Both the position numbers and the translations under genes were made by a program. This document shows, piece after piece, positions 43,762-50,609 of a DNA stretch of 64,000 nt. Source of the DNA: Microbacterium sp. MF43 (GTDB taxonomy: Bacteria; Actinomycetota; Actinomycetes; Actinomycetales; Microbacteriaceae); contig NZ_JABBDY010000001.1 in the NCBI RefSeq assembly GCF_012847295.1, positions 558,001 through 622,000 of the forward strand, in the 5' to 3' direction. The notes under the pieces were generated by a model that ran no database searches, had not been told where the DNA came from, and was given only the letters and a program-made list of their open reading frames with translations. The first letter of the stretch is position 1, and each line of letters starts with the position of its first letter.

Positions 43762-43806
43762 CGCTCCCCCTCGGCCGGGGGCGGTCCTCCCGGCCGTGGG
43801 GGAGCG
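43762..43806 (+). terminator. Strong hairpin after mqo
   Basis: 18-bp stem with one mismatch (43762-43779 with 43789-43806) and a 9-base loop. No U-tract. It separates mqo from the tdk promoter. Confidence 0.75.
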
Positions 43807-43833
43807 GCGGCTTCGGCCGGCGCTGTCTGCTCG

Positions 43834-43839
43834 TAGACT
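43834..43839 (+). promoter_or_regulatory. -10 TAGACT, leaderless, tdk
   Basis: Followed by 6 bases and the GTG at 43846. Confidence 0.7.
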
Positions 43840-43845
43840 CGCCGG

Positions 43846-44505
43846 GTGGCCAAACTGTACTTCCGCTACGGCGCGATGAACTCGGGAAAGTCGACGTCAC
43901 TGCTGCAGGCCGCCTACAACTACGAGGAGCGGGGCCAGCACGTCCTCCTGGCGAAGCCGGAGATCGACACCAAGGGCGCCGATCAGATCGACAGCCGCCT
44001 GGGCGTCCGTCGGACCGTGGACTTCCTCGTCTCGCCCGACGCTGATCTTCGCTCGCTCTTCGCGGAGCATCGCGCGCGCGTGCGGGCCCGCGCAGAGGAC
44101 GCGCTGATCCCGGAGTCGGCCGCGACCGGATCCGCCCCCGACGTCGCCTGCCTTCTGATCGACGAGGCCCAGTTCCTCACCCGCGCGCAAGTCGATGACT
44201 TGCTGCGGATCGTGGTGCTGGACAGGGTCCCCGTGCTCGCGTACGGGATCCGCACGGACTTCCAGACGCAGGCCTTCCCGGGCTCTCGACGACTGCTCGA
44301 ACTCGCCCACAGCCTGGAAGAGCTGAAGACGATCTGCCGGTGCGGCCGCAAGGCGCTCTTCAATGCTCGCCTCGTCGGCGGCCGCTTCGTCTTCGATGGC
44401 GATCAGGTCGCGATCGATGAGCTGTCGGCCGACCGTGTGACGTACGAGTCGATGTGCGCGGAGTGCTACCTCCGCGAATCGGGCGGACGGATCGGCGCCA
44501 ACTAG
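43846..44505 (+). CDS. tdk: Thymidine kinase
   Basis: 219 residues, type II thymidine kinase. P-loop YGAMNSGKST, Walker B LLIDEAQFLTRAQVDDL, the lasso region AYGIRTDFQTQAFPGSRRLLELA, and the structural zinc cysteines (CRCGRKA and CAEC) are present. It phosphorylates thymidine for salvage. Leaderless start; its TAG stop is also the first half of the galE -10. Confidence 0.95.
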   Translation: MAKLYFRYGAMNSGKSTSLLQAAYNYEERGQHVLLAKPEIDTKGADQIDSRLGVRRTVDFLVSPDADLRSLFAEHRARVRARAEDALIPESAATGSAPDVACLLIDEAQFLTRAQVDDLLRIVVLDRVPVLAYGIRTDFQTQAFPGSRRLLELAHSLEELKTICRCGRKALFNARLVGGRFVFDGDQVAIDELSADRVTYESMCAECYLRESGGRIGAN

Positions 44506-44508
44506 GCT
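44503..44508 (+). promoter_or_regulatory. -10 TAGGCT, leaderless, galE; overlaps tdk stop
   Basis: The TAG stop of tdk forms the first three bases; 7 bases then lead to the ATG at 44516. Confidence 0.7.
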
Positions 44509-44515
44509 GGAGTCC

Positions 44516-45535
44516 ATGCGAGTTCTCCTCACCGGCGGCGCCGGCTACATCGGCGCGCACACGGCGATCGCCCTGATCGAGGCCGGTCACGAGGTCCTGA
44601 TCATCGATGACATGTCGGGGACGAGTGCCGCGGCGGTCGCGCGGATCGAGGAGATCACAGGGACGGATGTTCCGATGCTCGAATCCGACCTCCGCGACGA
44701 GGCGACGCTGACGGCTTTCGTGCGTGAGAACGCGCCCGTCGACGCGGTCGTGCACCTCGCCGGGCTCAAGGCGGTGGGCGAATCGATGGCGAACCCGATC
44801 CGGTACTACGACGTGAACATCGGCACATCGGTCACTCTGCTCAAGGTGATGGCCGCTGAGGGCATCCATACGATCATCTTCTCGAGCTCGGCGACGGTCT
44901 ATGGAACCCCGGAGCACCTGCCGCTCACCGAGGAGTCGCCCACCGGGATCGACCTCGCCAACCCATACGGAAAGACCAAGCGGATCATCGAGGAGATCCT
45001 CGCCGACGCCGCTGCCGCCGACCCCGAGCTGCGCGCCGTCAGCCTGCGGTACTTCAACCCCGTCGGCGCCCACCCGTCGGGCCTCATCGGCGAGGACCCG
45101 CACGGCATCCCCAACAACCTCATGCCCTTCGTCTCGCGGGTCGCGATCGGCGCCCTTCCCGAGGTCTCGGTCTTCGGCACCGACTACGACACTCCCGACG
45201 GCACGGGCCTGCGCGACTACATCCACGTCACCGACCTCGCCGATGGCCACGTCGCGGCCCTCGAGCACGCACAGCCAGGGTACGAGGTGTACAACCTGGG
45301 TACGGGCGAGCCGGTCAGCGTCCTGCAGCTGATCGAGGCATTCGAGCGGGCGAGCGGCCGCGAGATCCCGCGCCGGCTCGCGCCGCGCCGTCCCGGCGAC
45401 GTCGCGGCCACGTATGGCGACCCGTCGAAGGCCGAGCGCGTGCTGGGCTGGTCGACGAAGCTCACGATCGACGACGCATGCCGGGACTACTGGAACTGGC
45501 AGACGAAGAACCCCGACGGCTACCCCGGAGCCTGA
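44516..45535 (+). CDS. galE: UDP-glucose 4-epimerase
   Basis: 339 residues, short-chain dehydrogenase fold. NAD loop TGGAGYIGAHTAIALIEAGH, Ser in SSSATVYG, and the Tyr-Lys pair in NPYGKTK are intact; LRYFNPVGAHPSG and the C-terminal substrate loop are GalE-like. It interconverts UDP-glucose and UDP-galactose for galactose use or envelope glycans. It is convergent with the DUF1295 gene, which ends 19 bp further on. Confidence 0.93.
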   Translation: MRVLLTGGAGYIGAHTAIALIEAGHEVLIIDDMSGTSAAAVARIEEITGTDVPMLESDLRDEATLTAFVRENAPVDAVVHLAGLKAVGESMANPIRYYDVNIGTSVTLLKVMAAEGIHTIIFSSSATVYGTPEHLPLTEESPTGIDLANPYGKTKRIIEEILADAAAADPELRAVSLRYFNPVGAHPSGLIGEDPHGIPNNLMPFVSRVAIGALPEVSVFGTDYDTPDGTGLRDYIHVTDLADGHVAALEHAQPGYEVYNLGTGEPVSVLQLIEAFERASGREIPRRLAPRRPGDVAATYGDPSKAERVLGWSTKLTIDDACRDYWNWQTKNPDGYPGA

Positions 45536-45554
45536 CCTCACGCCACGTCGACAC

Positions 45555-46409
45555 TCACACCGGTCGGGCGACCTCCGGGCGTCGCCGACGCGGGAGGGGG
45601 ACGAGCATCGACGTCGTGCGCCGGTAACCGGCGTAGCCGGGATACTTCGACGCGGTGATCGACTCCGTGAAGATGGTCGACCCGATGAAGAGCACCGTGA
45701 GGAGGACCGCACCCGCGATGGTCCAGTTGAGCCAGCTTCCGCCGGTCGACACCACCGCTACCGCGCTGATCGCGTAGAAGATCCACCACTGCGCCTGCTC
45801 GAAGAAGAAGTTCGGGTGCCGGCTGTACGCCCAGAGCCCGCTCGTCACGAAGCCCGGCTCGAGCGTTCCGCCCGCGGCCTTCTTGGCCTGGTGGAAGTTC
45901 CACTGCTGCTGATCGGCGATGAACTCGCCGAAGAGGAACGTGGCGAAGAGCAGGGCGAAGGCGGCATCCCATCCGGTGAAGGGAGACGGATGCTGCCACG
46001 CGATGTACGCCGGCATCGTGATGAGCACGAGCAGGGCGTTCTGGTAGAGGACGATGAAGAACAGGTTGAACACCTGGAACCATGCGGGCGACATGCGGCT
46101 GCGCAGGATCGCCCAGCGGTAGTCCTCCATGCCGGTGTAGCCGCCCTTGCGGGCGAAGTTGAACGTGAGGCGGGCGCCCCATGCCGTCACGAGCACCGCC
46201 ATGACGACGACGCGGGCCGCGTCCCCGCCGGACTGCGCGCCGTCGGGCAGGGACGTCAGTGCGGCGATCGCGAAGATCCACACGTACACCACGGGGACGA
46301 TCGACCACAGGCGGTCGACCCACGAGGTGTCCTTGGTGATGAGCGAGGCCACCCAGCAGAAGGCGCTCGCGGCGCCGGCGACGACGAGAACGGCGAGGAG
46401 GGGGTCCAT
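45555..46409 (-). CDS. DUF1295 (steroid 5-alpha-reductase-like) membrane protein
   Basis: 284 residues with six to seven membrane spans. The C-terminal region shows GLWAYSRHPNFFFEQAQWW and YPGYAGYRRTTSMLVPL, the NAD(P)H-binding and substrate signatures shared with steroid reductases and isoprenylcysteine methyltransferases. The substrate is unknown, possibly a lipid. Leaderless start on the minus strand, sharing a 71-bp divergent region with the LldR-type regulator; one LldR operator lies near its promoter, so co-regulation is possible. Confidence 0.88.
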   Translation of the reverse strand: MDPLLAVLVVAGAASAFCWVASLITKDTSWVDRLWSIVPVVYVWIFAIAALTSLPDGAQSGGDAARVVVMAVLVTAWGARLTFNFARKGGYTGMEDYRWAILRSRMSPAWFQVFNLFFIVLYQNALLVLITMPAYIAWQHPSPFTGWDAAFALLFATFLFGEFIADQQQWNFHQAKKAAGGTLEPGFVTSGLWAYSRHPNFFFEQAQWWIFYAISAVAVVSTGGSWLNWTIAGAVLLTVLFIGSTIFTESITASKYPGYAGYRRTTSMLVPLPRRRRPEVARPV

Positions 46410-46415
46410 GCGGAC

Positions 46416-46421
46416 ACCATA
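46416..46421 (-). promoter_or_regulatory. -10 TATGGT, leaderless, DUF1295 gene
   Basis: Minus-strand hexamer followed by 6 bases and the ATG at 46409. Confidence 0.6.
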
Positions 46422-46430
46422 GTCCTTGCG

Positions 46431-46445
46431 TGTGGTCCGACCACA
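46431..46445. promoter_or_regulatory. LldR/FadR-type operator 1, perfect palindrome
   Basis: TGTGGTC-C-GACCACA, 15 bp, perfectly symmetrical. Matches the FadR-family core TGGTC-N-GACCA. Confidence 0.75.
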
Positions 46446-46446
46446 G

Positions 46447-46452
46447 GATACT
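46447..46452 (+). promoter_or_regulatory. -10 GATACT of the lldR-lldD operon
   Basis: Lies between the two operators, about 28 bases before the GTG at 46481. Confidence 0.4.
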
Positions 46453-46466
46453 GTGGTCTGACCATA
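46452..46466. promoter_or_regulatory. LldR/FadR-type operator 2, near-palindrome
   Basis: TGTGGTC-T-GACCATA; 14 of 15 positions symmetrical to operator 1. Centres are 21 bp apart, two helical turns. Confidence 0.75.
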
Positions 46467-46480
46467 TCGAAGGGTGATCC

Positions 46481-47212
46481 GTGGCTCTGTCAGCGTCGAC
46501 CTCGACCTCGACCGCGCGTGCGTGGCAGCTCGTCCTCGAACGCATTGAGACCGACCTTCTCGAGGGAGAGCTCCGGCCCGGCGACCGGCTGCCTCCCGAG
46601 CGCGAACTGGCGAGCACCCTCGGCGTGGGGCGCTCCAGCGTGCGCGAAGCGCTGCGGGTCCTCGAGGTCATGGGCCTCATCCGCACGGGGACCGGGTCGG
46701 GCCCGTCGTCCGGTGCCATCATCATCGCCACACCGCAGGGTGGGATGTCGGCGCTGCTGCGACTCCAGGTCGCCGCGCAGGGGTTCCCGCTCGACGATGT
46801 GGTGCGGACGCGTCTCGTGCTCGAGTCGGCCGTCGTCGAGGCCCTCGCCGCCGACTCCGGCCGCGACACAGCGGGCGCTCGAGCGGTCGTGGCGGCGATG
46901 GAGGCCGGTGACCTGACCCCGGCCGAGTTCCTGGCGCTCGACGCCCAACTGCATCTGGCGCTCGCCGAGGCATCCGGAAACGTCGTCATCGCCGCGATGA
47001 TGGCCGGTCTGCGCACGGCCATCGAGTCGTACGTGCAGGCGGGTGCACAGGGCATCGCCGACTGGGATGCCACGGCCGACCGGCTGCGCCAGGAGCATCG
47101 CGCGATTCTCGACGCCGTGGAGGCCGGCGCCGCCTCCGACGCCCGAACCCTGATCCACGACCACATCACCGGCTACTACGCCGAAGCGGGCCTTGCCCGT
47201 CGCACTCAGTGA
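46481..47212 (+). CDS. FadR/LldR family transcriptional regulator
   Basis: 243 residues. N-terminal GntR winged helix ([31 protein letters not shown]) and C-terminal FCD ligand domain with conserved acidic and His residues. Located upstream of lactate dehydrogenase, it is most likely an LldR-type repressor relieved by L-lactate. Two palindromes lie in its own promoter, so autoregulation is expected. GTG 46481 with AAGGGTG Shine-Dalgarno. lldD follows after 14 bp. Confidence 0.9.
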   Translation: MALSASTSTSTARAWQLVLERIETDLLEGELRPGDRLPPERELASTLGVGRSSVREALRVLEVMGLIRTGTGSGPSSGAIIIATPQGGMSALLRLQVAAQGFPLDDVVRTRLVLESAVVEALAADSGRDTAGARAVVAAMEAGDLTPAEFLALDAQLHLALAEASGNVVIAAMMAGLRTAIESYVQAGAQGIADWDATADRLRQEHRAILDAVEAGAASDARTLIHDHITGYYAEAGLARRTQ

Positions 47213-47226
47213 AGGAATCACCCCGC

Positions 47227-48702
47227 ATGGTCCAGCGCCAGCTGCCCAACCCCGTCGAGCTGCTCGAACTCATGAAGTTCAAGAAGCCCGAGCTCAACGG
47301 CAAGAAGCGCCGCCTCGACGCCGCACTGACGATCTACGACCTGCGAGCGATCGCCAAGCGCCGCACCCCGAAGGCCGCTTTCGACTACACCGATGGTGCA
47401 GCAGAGGGTGAGCTGTCGCTCTCGCGCGCACGTCAGGCGTTCGAGGACATCGAGTTCCACCCGGGCGTCCTGCGCCCCGCGCCCGAGGTCGACATGTCGG
47501 TGGAGATCCTCGGCGGACCCAGCGCGCTGCCCTTCGGCATCGCGCCCACCGGCTTCACCCGTCTGATGCAGACCGAAGGGGAGGTGGCGGGGGCGTCCGC
47601 GGCCGGTGCCGCCGGGATCCCGTTCACCCTCTCGACCCTGGGCACGACGTCGATCGAGGGGGTCAAGGCGGCGAACCCGAGTGGCCGCAACTGGTTCCAG
47701 CTGTACGTCATGCGGGACCGCGAGATCTCCTACGCCCTGGCGCGCCGCGCGGCGGAGGCCGGGTTCGACACCCTGCAGTTCACGGTCGACACGCCGGTCG
47801 CCGGCGCTCGTCTCCGCGATAAGCGCAATGGGTTCTCGATCCCGCCGCAGCTGACGGTGGGCACGATCGTCAACGCGATCCCGCGGCCGTGGTGGTGGTA
47901 CGACTTCCTCACGACCCCCAAGCTGGAGTTCGCGTCGCTGTCGGCGACGGGCGGCACAGTCGGCGAGCTGCTCAACTCGGCGATGGACCCGACGATCAGC
48001 TACGACGACCTGGCTGTCATCCGCGACATCTGGCCGGGCAAGATCGTCGTCAAGGGCGTGCAGAACGTCGAGGACTCGGTGCGCCTCGTCGACGCCGGGG
48101 TCGACGGCATCATCCTCTCGAACCACGGCGGGCGCCAGCTCGACCGGGCGCCGATCCCGTTCCACCTGCTGCCGAACGTCGTGCGCGAGGTGGGCAAGGA
48201 CGCGACGGTGATGATCGACACCGGGATCATGAACGGCGCCGACATCGTCGCCTCGATCGCCCTGGGCGCGAAGTTCACCCTGATCGGCCGCGCCTATCTC
48301 TACGGCCTCATGGCCGGGGGGCGAGCCGGCGTGGACCGCACGATCGAGATTCTCCGCACCGAGATCGAGCGCACCATGAAACTCCTCGGCGTCTCGACAC
48401 TCGCCGAGCTCGAGCCCAAGCACGTGACGCAGCTCACGCGCCTCGTACCTCTCGCGGCCGCCCGTGCCGAGGCCGGGGGGTCGCGCGTCAGCGCGGCCAG
48501 GAGGGCGGACACGACGGATGCCTCGGGCCCCGCGCCCGCGAAGGCGACCGCAACGCGCGCGAAGTCCCCGAAGCCCGCTGCGGCCAAGGCGGCAGGGGCC
48601 AATCCCGCCGCGTCCGAGGCGACCACGGCCAAGTCTGCTGCGTCCACGGCGGCCACGGCCAAACCCGCCGGTTCCTCACGGGGCGCGGGAACGAAGGCGT
48701 AG
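47227..48702 (+). CDS. lldD: L-lactate dehydrogenase / alpha-hydroxy-acid oxidase with basic tail
   Basis: 491 residues, about 75 longer than usual. FMN-dependent TIM barrel: [25 protein letters not shown], and [12 protein letters not shown] with catalytic His300. It oxidises lactate to pyruvate, electrons going to quinone or oxygen. After the barrel (around residue 415) an Ala/Lys/Thr/Pro tail of histone H1 style ([22 protein letters not shown]-like) runs to the end. The ATG at 47227 is used; a GTG at 47209 overlapping the regulator stop is possible. Co-transcribed with the LldR-type gene. Confidence 0.9.
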   Translation: MVQRQLPNPVELLELMKFKKPELNGKKRRLDAALTIYDLRAIAKRRTPKAAFDYTDGAAEGELSLSRARQAFEDIEFHPGVLRPAPEVDMSVEILGGPSALPFGIAPTGFTRLMQTEGEVAGASAAGAAGIPFTLSTLGTTSIEGVKAANPSGRNWFQLYVMRDREISYALARRAAEAGFDTLQFTVDTPVAGARLRDKRNGFSIPPQLTVGTIVNAIPRPWWWYDFLTTPKLEFASLSATGGTVGELLNSAMDPTISYDDLAVIRDIWPGKIVVKGVQNVEDSVRLVDAGVDGIILSNHGGRQLDRAPIPFHLLPNVVREVGKDATVMIDTGIMNGADIVASIALGAKFTLIGRAYLYGLMAGGRAGVDRTIEILRTEIERTMKLLGVSTLAELEPKHVTQLTRLVPLAAARAEAGGSRVSAARRADTTDASGPAPAKATATRAKSPKPAAAKAAGANPAASEATTAKSAASTAATAKPAGSSRGAGTKA

Positions 48703-48709
48703 CCGACCG

Positions 48710-48740
48710 GCTCCGGGCGGGGGATGCCCTGGCCCGGAGC
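48710..48740. terminator. Hairpin between convergent lldD and HAD genes
   Basis: 9-bp stem GCTCCGGGC (48710-48718) and GCCCGGAGC (48732-48740) with a 13-base loop. Serves both strands. Confidence 0.65.
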
Positions 48741-48747
48741 ATCCGGA

Positions 48748-49515
48748 TCAGACGCGAGGCGGGAGGGTGGGGAGGAGGCCTTCGAGGAGCCGAGCGGTGT
48801 CTTCCCAGCCCTCCACGGCCCTGCAGGCCACACCCATCGCCAGTACGGGGTAGTCGTTGCCGTCGGGGTCCAGGCGGTCGCCGACGAAGAGCATGTCGTC
48901 GAGGTCGATGCCCGTCTGCTCCGCCAGCTTGCGCATGCCATAGGCCTTGTCGATGCCGCGGTGCGTGATGTCGACCGAGGTGGAGCCGCCCGAGCGGACC
49001 TCGAGGTCGGGAATGCGGTCGGCGACGGCTGCGCGCAGCGTGTTCTTCTTCTCGCCGGTGGGATCCCACGCCGTCTTCGCGGCGAGCGGTGCGCGCTGGC
49101 CGAGTGCCGAGAAGGTGATCTGCGAGCCGCGATCCTCGAGGATGTCGCCCCATGTCTCGCTCTCCCACAGGCCGAGACGGCGCGCCTCGCCCTCGAGGGC
49201 GTCAAGGGCGCGGGACTTCTGATCGTCGGTGAGCGAGTGCGCGTACACCGTGACGATCCCGTCCGGCGTGACGCGGTAGTACTGGGTGCCGCAGGTGGGG
49301 AGCAGATGGAGATGCGAGAGCGTGGCGGCCGAGGCATCCGGAAGCCTGTCGACCACCTGGCTGGTGAACTGGGCGAGCTGCCCGCCCGAGATGATCGCCA
49401 CCTCGACGCGCTCCGCGAGGGCGACGAGCAGGTCGCCGATGCGGGGATCGATCGCGCTCTTCGAAGGGGCGAGGGTGTCGTCGAGGTCGAAAGCGACGAG
49501 GCGAGGAGCTGTCAT
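48748..49515 (-). CDS. HAD-IIB hydrolase (Cof/SPP-like)
   Basis: 255 residues. Motif I VAFDLDDTLAPSK, motif II AIISGGQ, and motif IV FVGDRLDPDGNDYPV fit the Cof-type HAD-IIB phosphatases that act on sugar phosphates or similar small molecules. The ATG at 49515 has a GCGAGGAG Shine-Dalgarno. A longer frame upstream (49608) crosses the tRNA-Pro gene and is not coding. It lies 25 bp downstream of tRNA-Pro on the same strand and may be co-transcribed with it. Confidence 0.88.
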   Translation of the reverse strand: MTAPRLVAFDLDDTLAPSKSAIDPRIGDLLVALAERVEVAIISGGQLAQFTSQVVDRLPDASAATLSHLHLLPTCGTQYYRVTPDGIVTVYAHSLTDDQKSRALDALEGEARRLGLWESETWGDILEDRGSQITFSALGQRAPLAAKTAWDPTGEKKNTLRAAVADRIPDLEVRSGGSTSVDITHRGIDKAYGMRKLAEQTGIDLDDMLFVGDRLDPDGNDYPVLAMGVACRAVEGWEDTARLLEGLLPTLPPRV

Positions 49516-49540
49516 GTGCTCCTCGCCTCGTCTCTGCCTG

Positions 49541-49614
49541 TCGGGGTGACAGGATTTGAACCTGCGGCCTCGTCGTCCCGAACGACGCGCGCTACCAAGC
49601 TGCGCCACACCCCG
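49541..49614 (-). tRNA. tRNA-Pro (anticodon CGG)
   Basis: 74-nt minus-strand cloverleaf. Acceptor CGGGGTG/CACCCCG, anticodon stem CGTCG/CGACG with loop TTCGGGA (anticodon CGG), and T-arm GGTTCAAATCC. CCA is not encoded. Confidence 0.96.
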
Positions 49615-49629
49615 TTTTGCAACCGTTCG

Positions 49630-49635
49630 AGTCTA
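49630..49635 (-). promoter_or_regulatory. -10 TAGACT of tRNA-Pro
   Basis: Hexamer 15 bases before the tRNA 5-prime end. Confidence 0.6.
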
Positions 49636-49667
49636 ACCGATGCAGGGCCGTGCTCCGAACCGAGCGC

Positions 49668-50609
49668 CTACGCGCGGGGCACGAGCGTGATGAGCGTCGC
49701 CTCGGGGCGGCACGCGAAGCGCACCGGGGCGTAGATCGAGTGTCCCAAACCTGCGCTGACGTTGAGGGGCGCGCGGCGCGCGCCGTGCTCCCATTCGCTC
49801 AGGCCCCGGGCTTGGCGCAGAGGGATGTCGCAGTTGGCCACCAGCGCGGAGGGAGAGCCGGGAATGCGCACCTGTCCGCCGTGGGTGTGGCCACCGAAGA
49901 GCACATCGGCGCCGAGGTCGACGAACCGATCGAGCACGCGGCGGTAAGGCGCGTGAGTGACGCCGAGCGTGACGGCGGGCGGCTCGTCTCCGCGCAGTTC
50001 TTCGACGAGGTCGGGGAGCGCGTCGAGTCTGTCCCAGCCGCGGTGGGCGTCACTCACCCCGAACGCGTCGACGCGTGAGCCGGCCGCCGTGACCGTGCCG
50101 ACGCGGTTGTTCAGATCGAGCCAGCCGAGGTCGTCCTCGAGGTATCCGTCGAGCGCCTGCGTGTCGAGGGGCTCCGCGGACACCCGGCCGTGAGCTTTCG
50201 ACGGCCCGAGGAAGTATTTGAAGGGATTCCTCGGGCTCGGTGCGACGTGATCGTTCGAGCCATGGACGAAGAACCCGGGGATGCCGCGCAGCGGGTCGAG
50301 CGCAGCTCGCAGTCCGCGGAGTCCCTCGACGTGGCCCAGGTTGTCGCCCGTATTGACGATGAGGTCGGGCTCCAATTCGGCCAGTGCCGCGATCCACCGC
50401 TGCTTGCGCTTCTGCCAGGGCGCCATGTGCGCGTCGCTCAGATGCAGGACGCGGATCGGGCGCGCGCCGACCGGGAGGACCGGGACCTCATGCCACCGAA
50501 CGGTGAAGAGGTAGCGCTCGATGCCGATGCCCCAGATCGCCGCCGCAGCGCCGACCGCCCCCACCGCGCCGAGCGCGGTGAGGGCAGGCCGAGTCGTCGC
50601 GTGGGGCAC
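49668..50609 (-). CDS. Metallophosphoesterase
   Basis: 313 residues. An N-terminal membrane segment (ALTALGAVGAVGAAAAIWG) precedes a calcineurin-like domain with HLSDAHM, NTGDNLGH, HGSNDH and GGHTHGGQVRIPG, so both metal sites are complete. It would hydrolyse a phosphodiester or phospholipid headgroup at the membrane; the substrate is unknown. The GTG at 50609 overlaps the stop codon of the upstream PBP gene by one base, a translational coupling. Actinobacteria often have this gene beside ponA. Confidence 0.88.
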   Translation of the reverse strand: MPHATTRPALTALGAVGAVGAAAAIWGIGIERYLFTVRWHEVPVLPVGARPIRVLHLSDAHMAPWQKRKQRWIAALAELEPDLIVNTGDNLGHVEGLRGLRAALDPLRGIPGFFVHGSNDHVAPSPRNPFKYFLGPSKAHGRVSAEPLDTQALDGYLEDDLGWLDLNNRVGTVTAAGSRVDAFGVSDAHRGWDRLDALPDLVEELRGDEPPAVTLGVTHAPYRRVLDRFVDLGADVLFGGHTHGGQVRIPGSPSALVANCDIPLRQARGLSEWEHGARRAPLNVSAGLGHSIYAPVRFACRPEATLITLVPRA

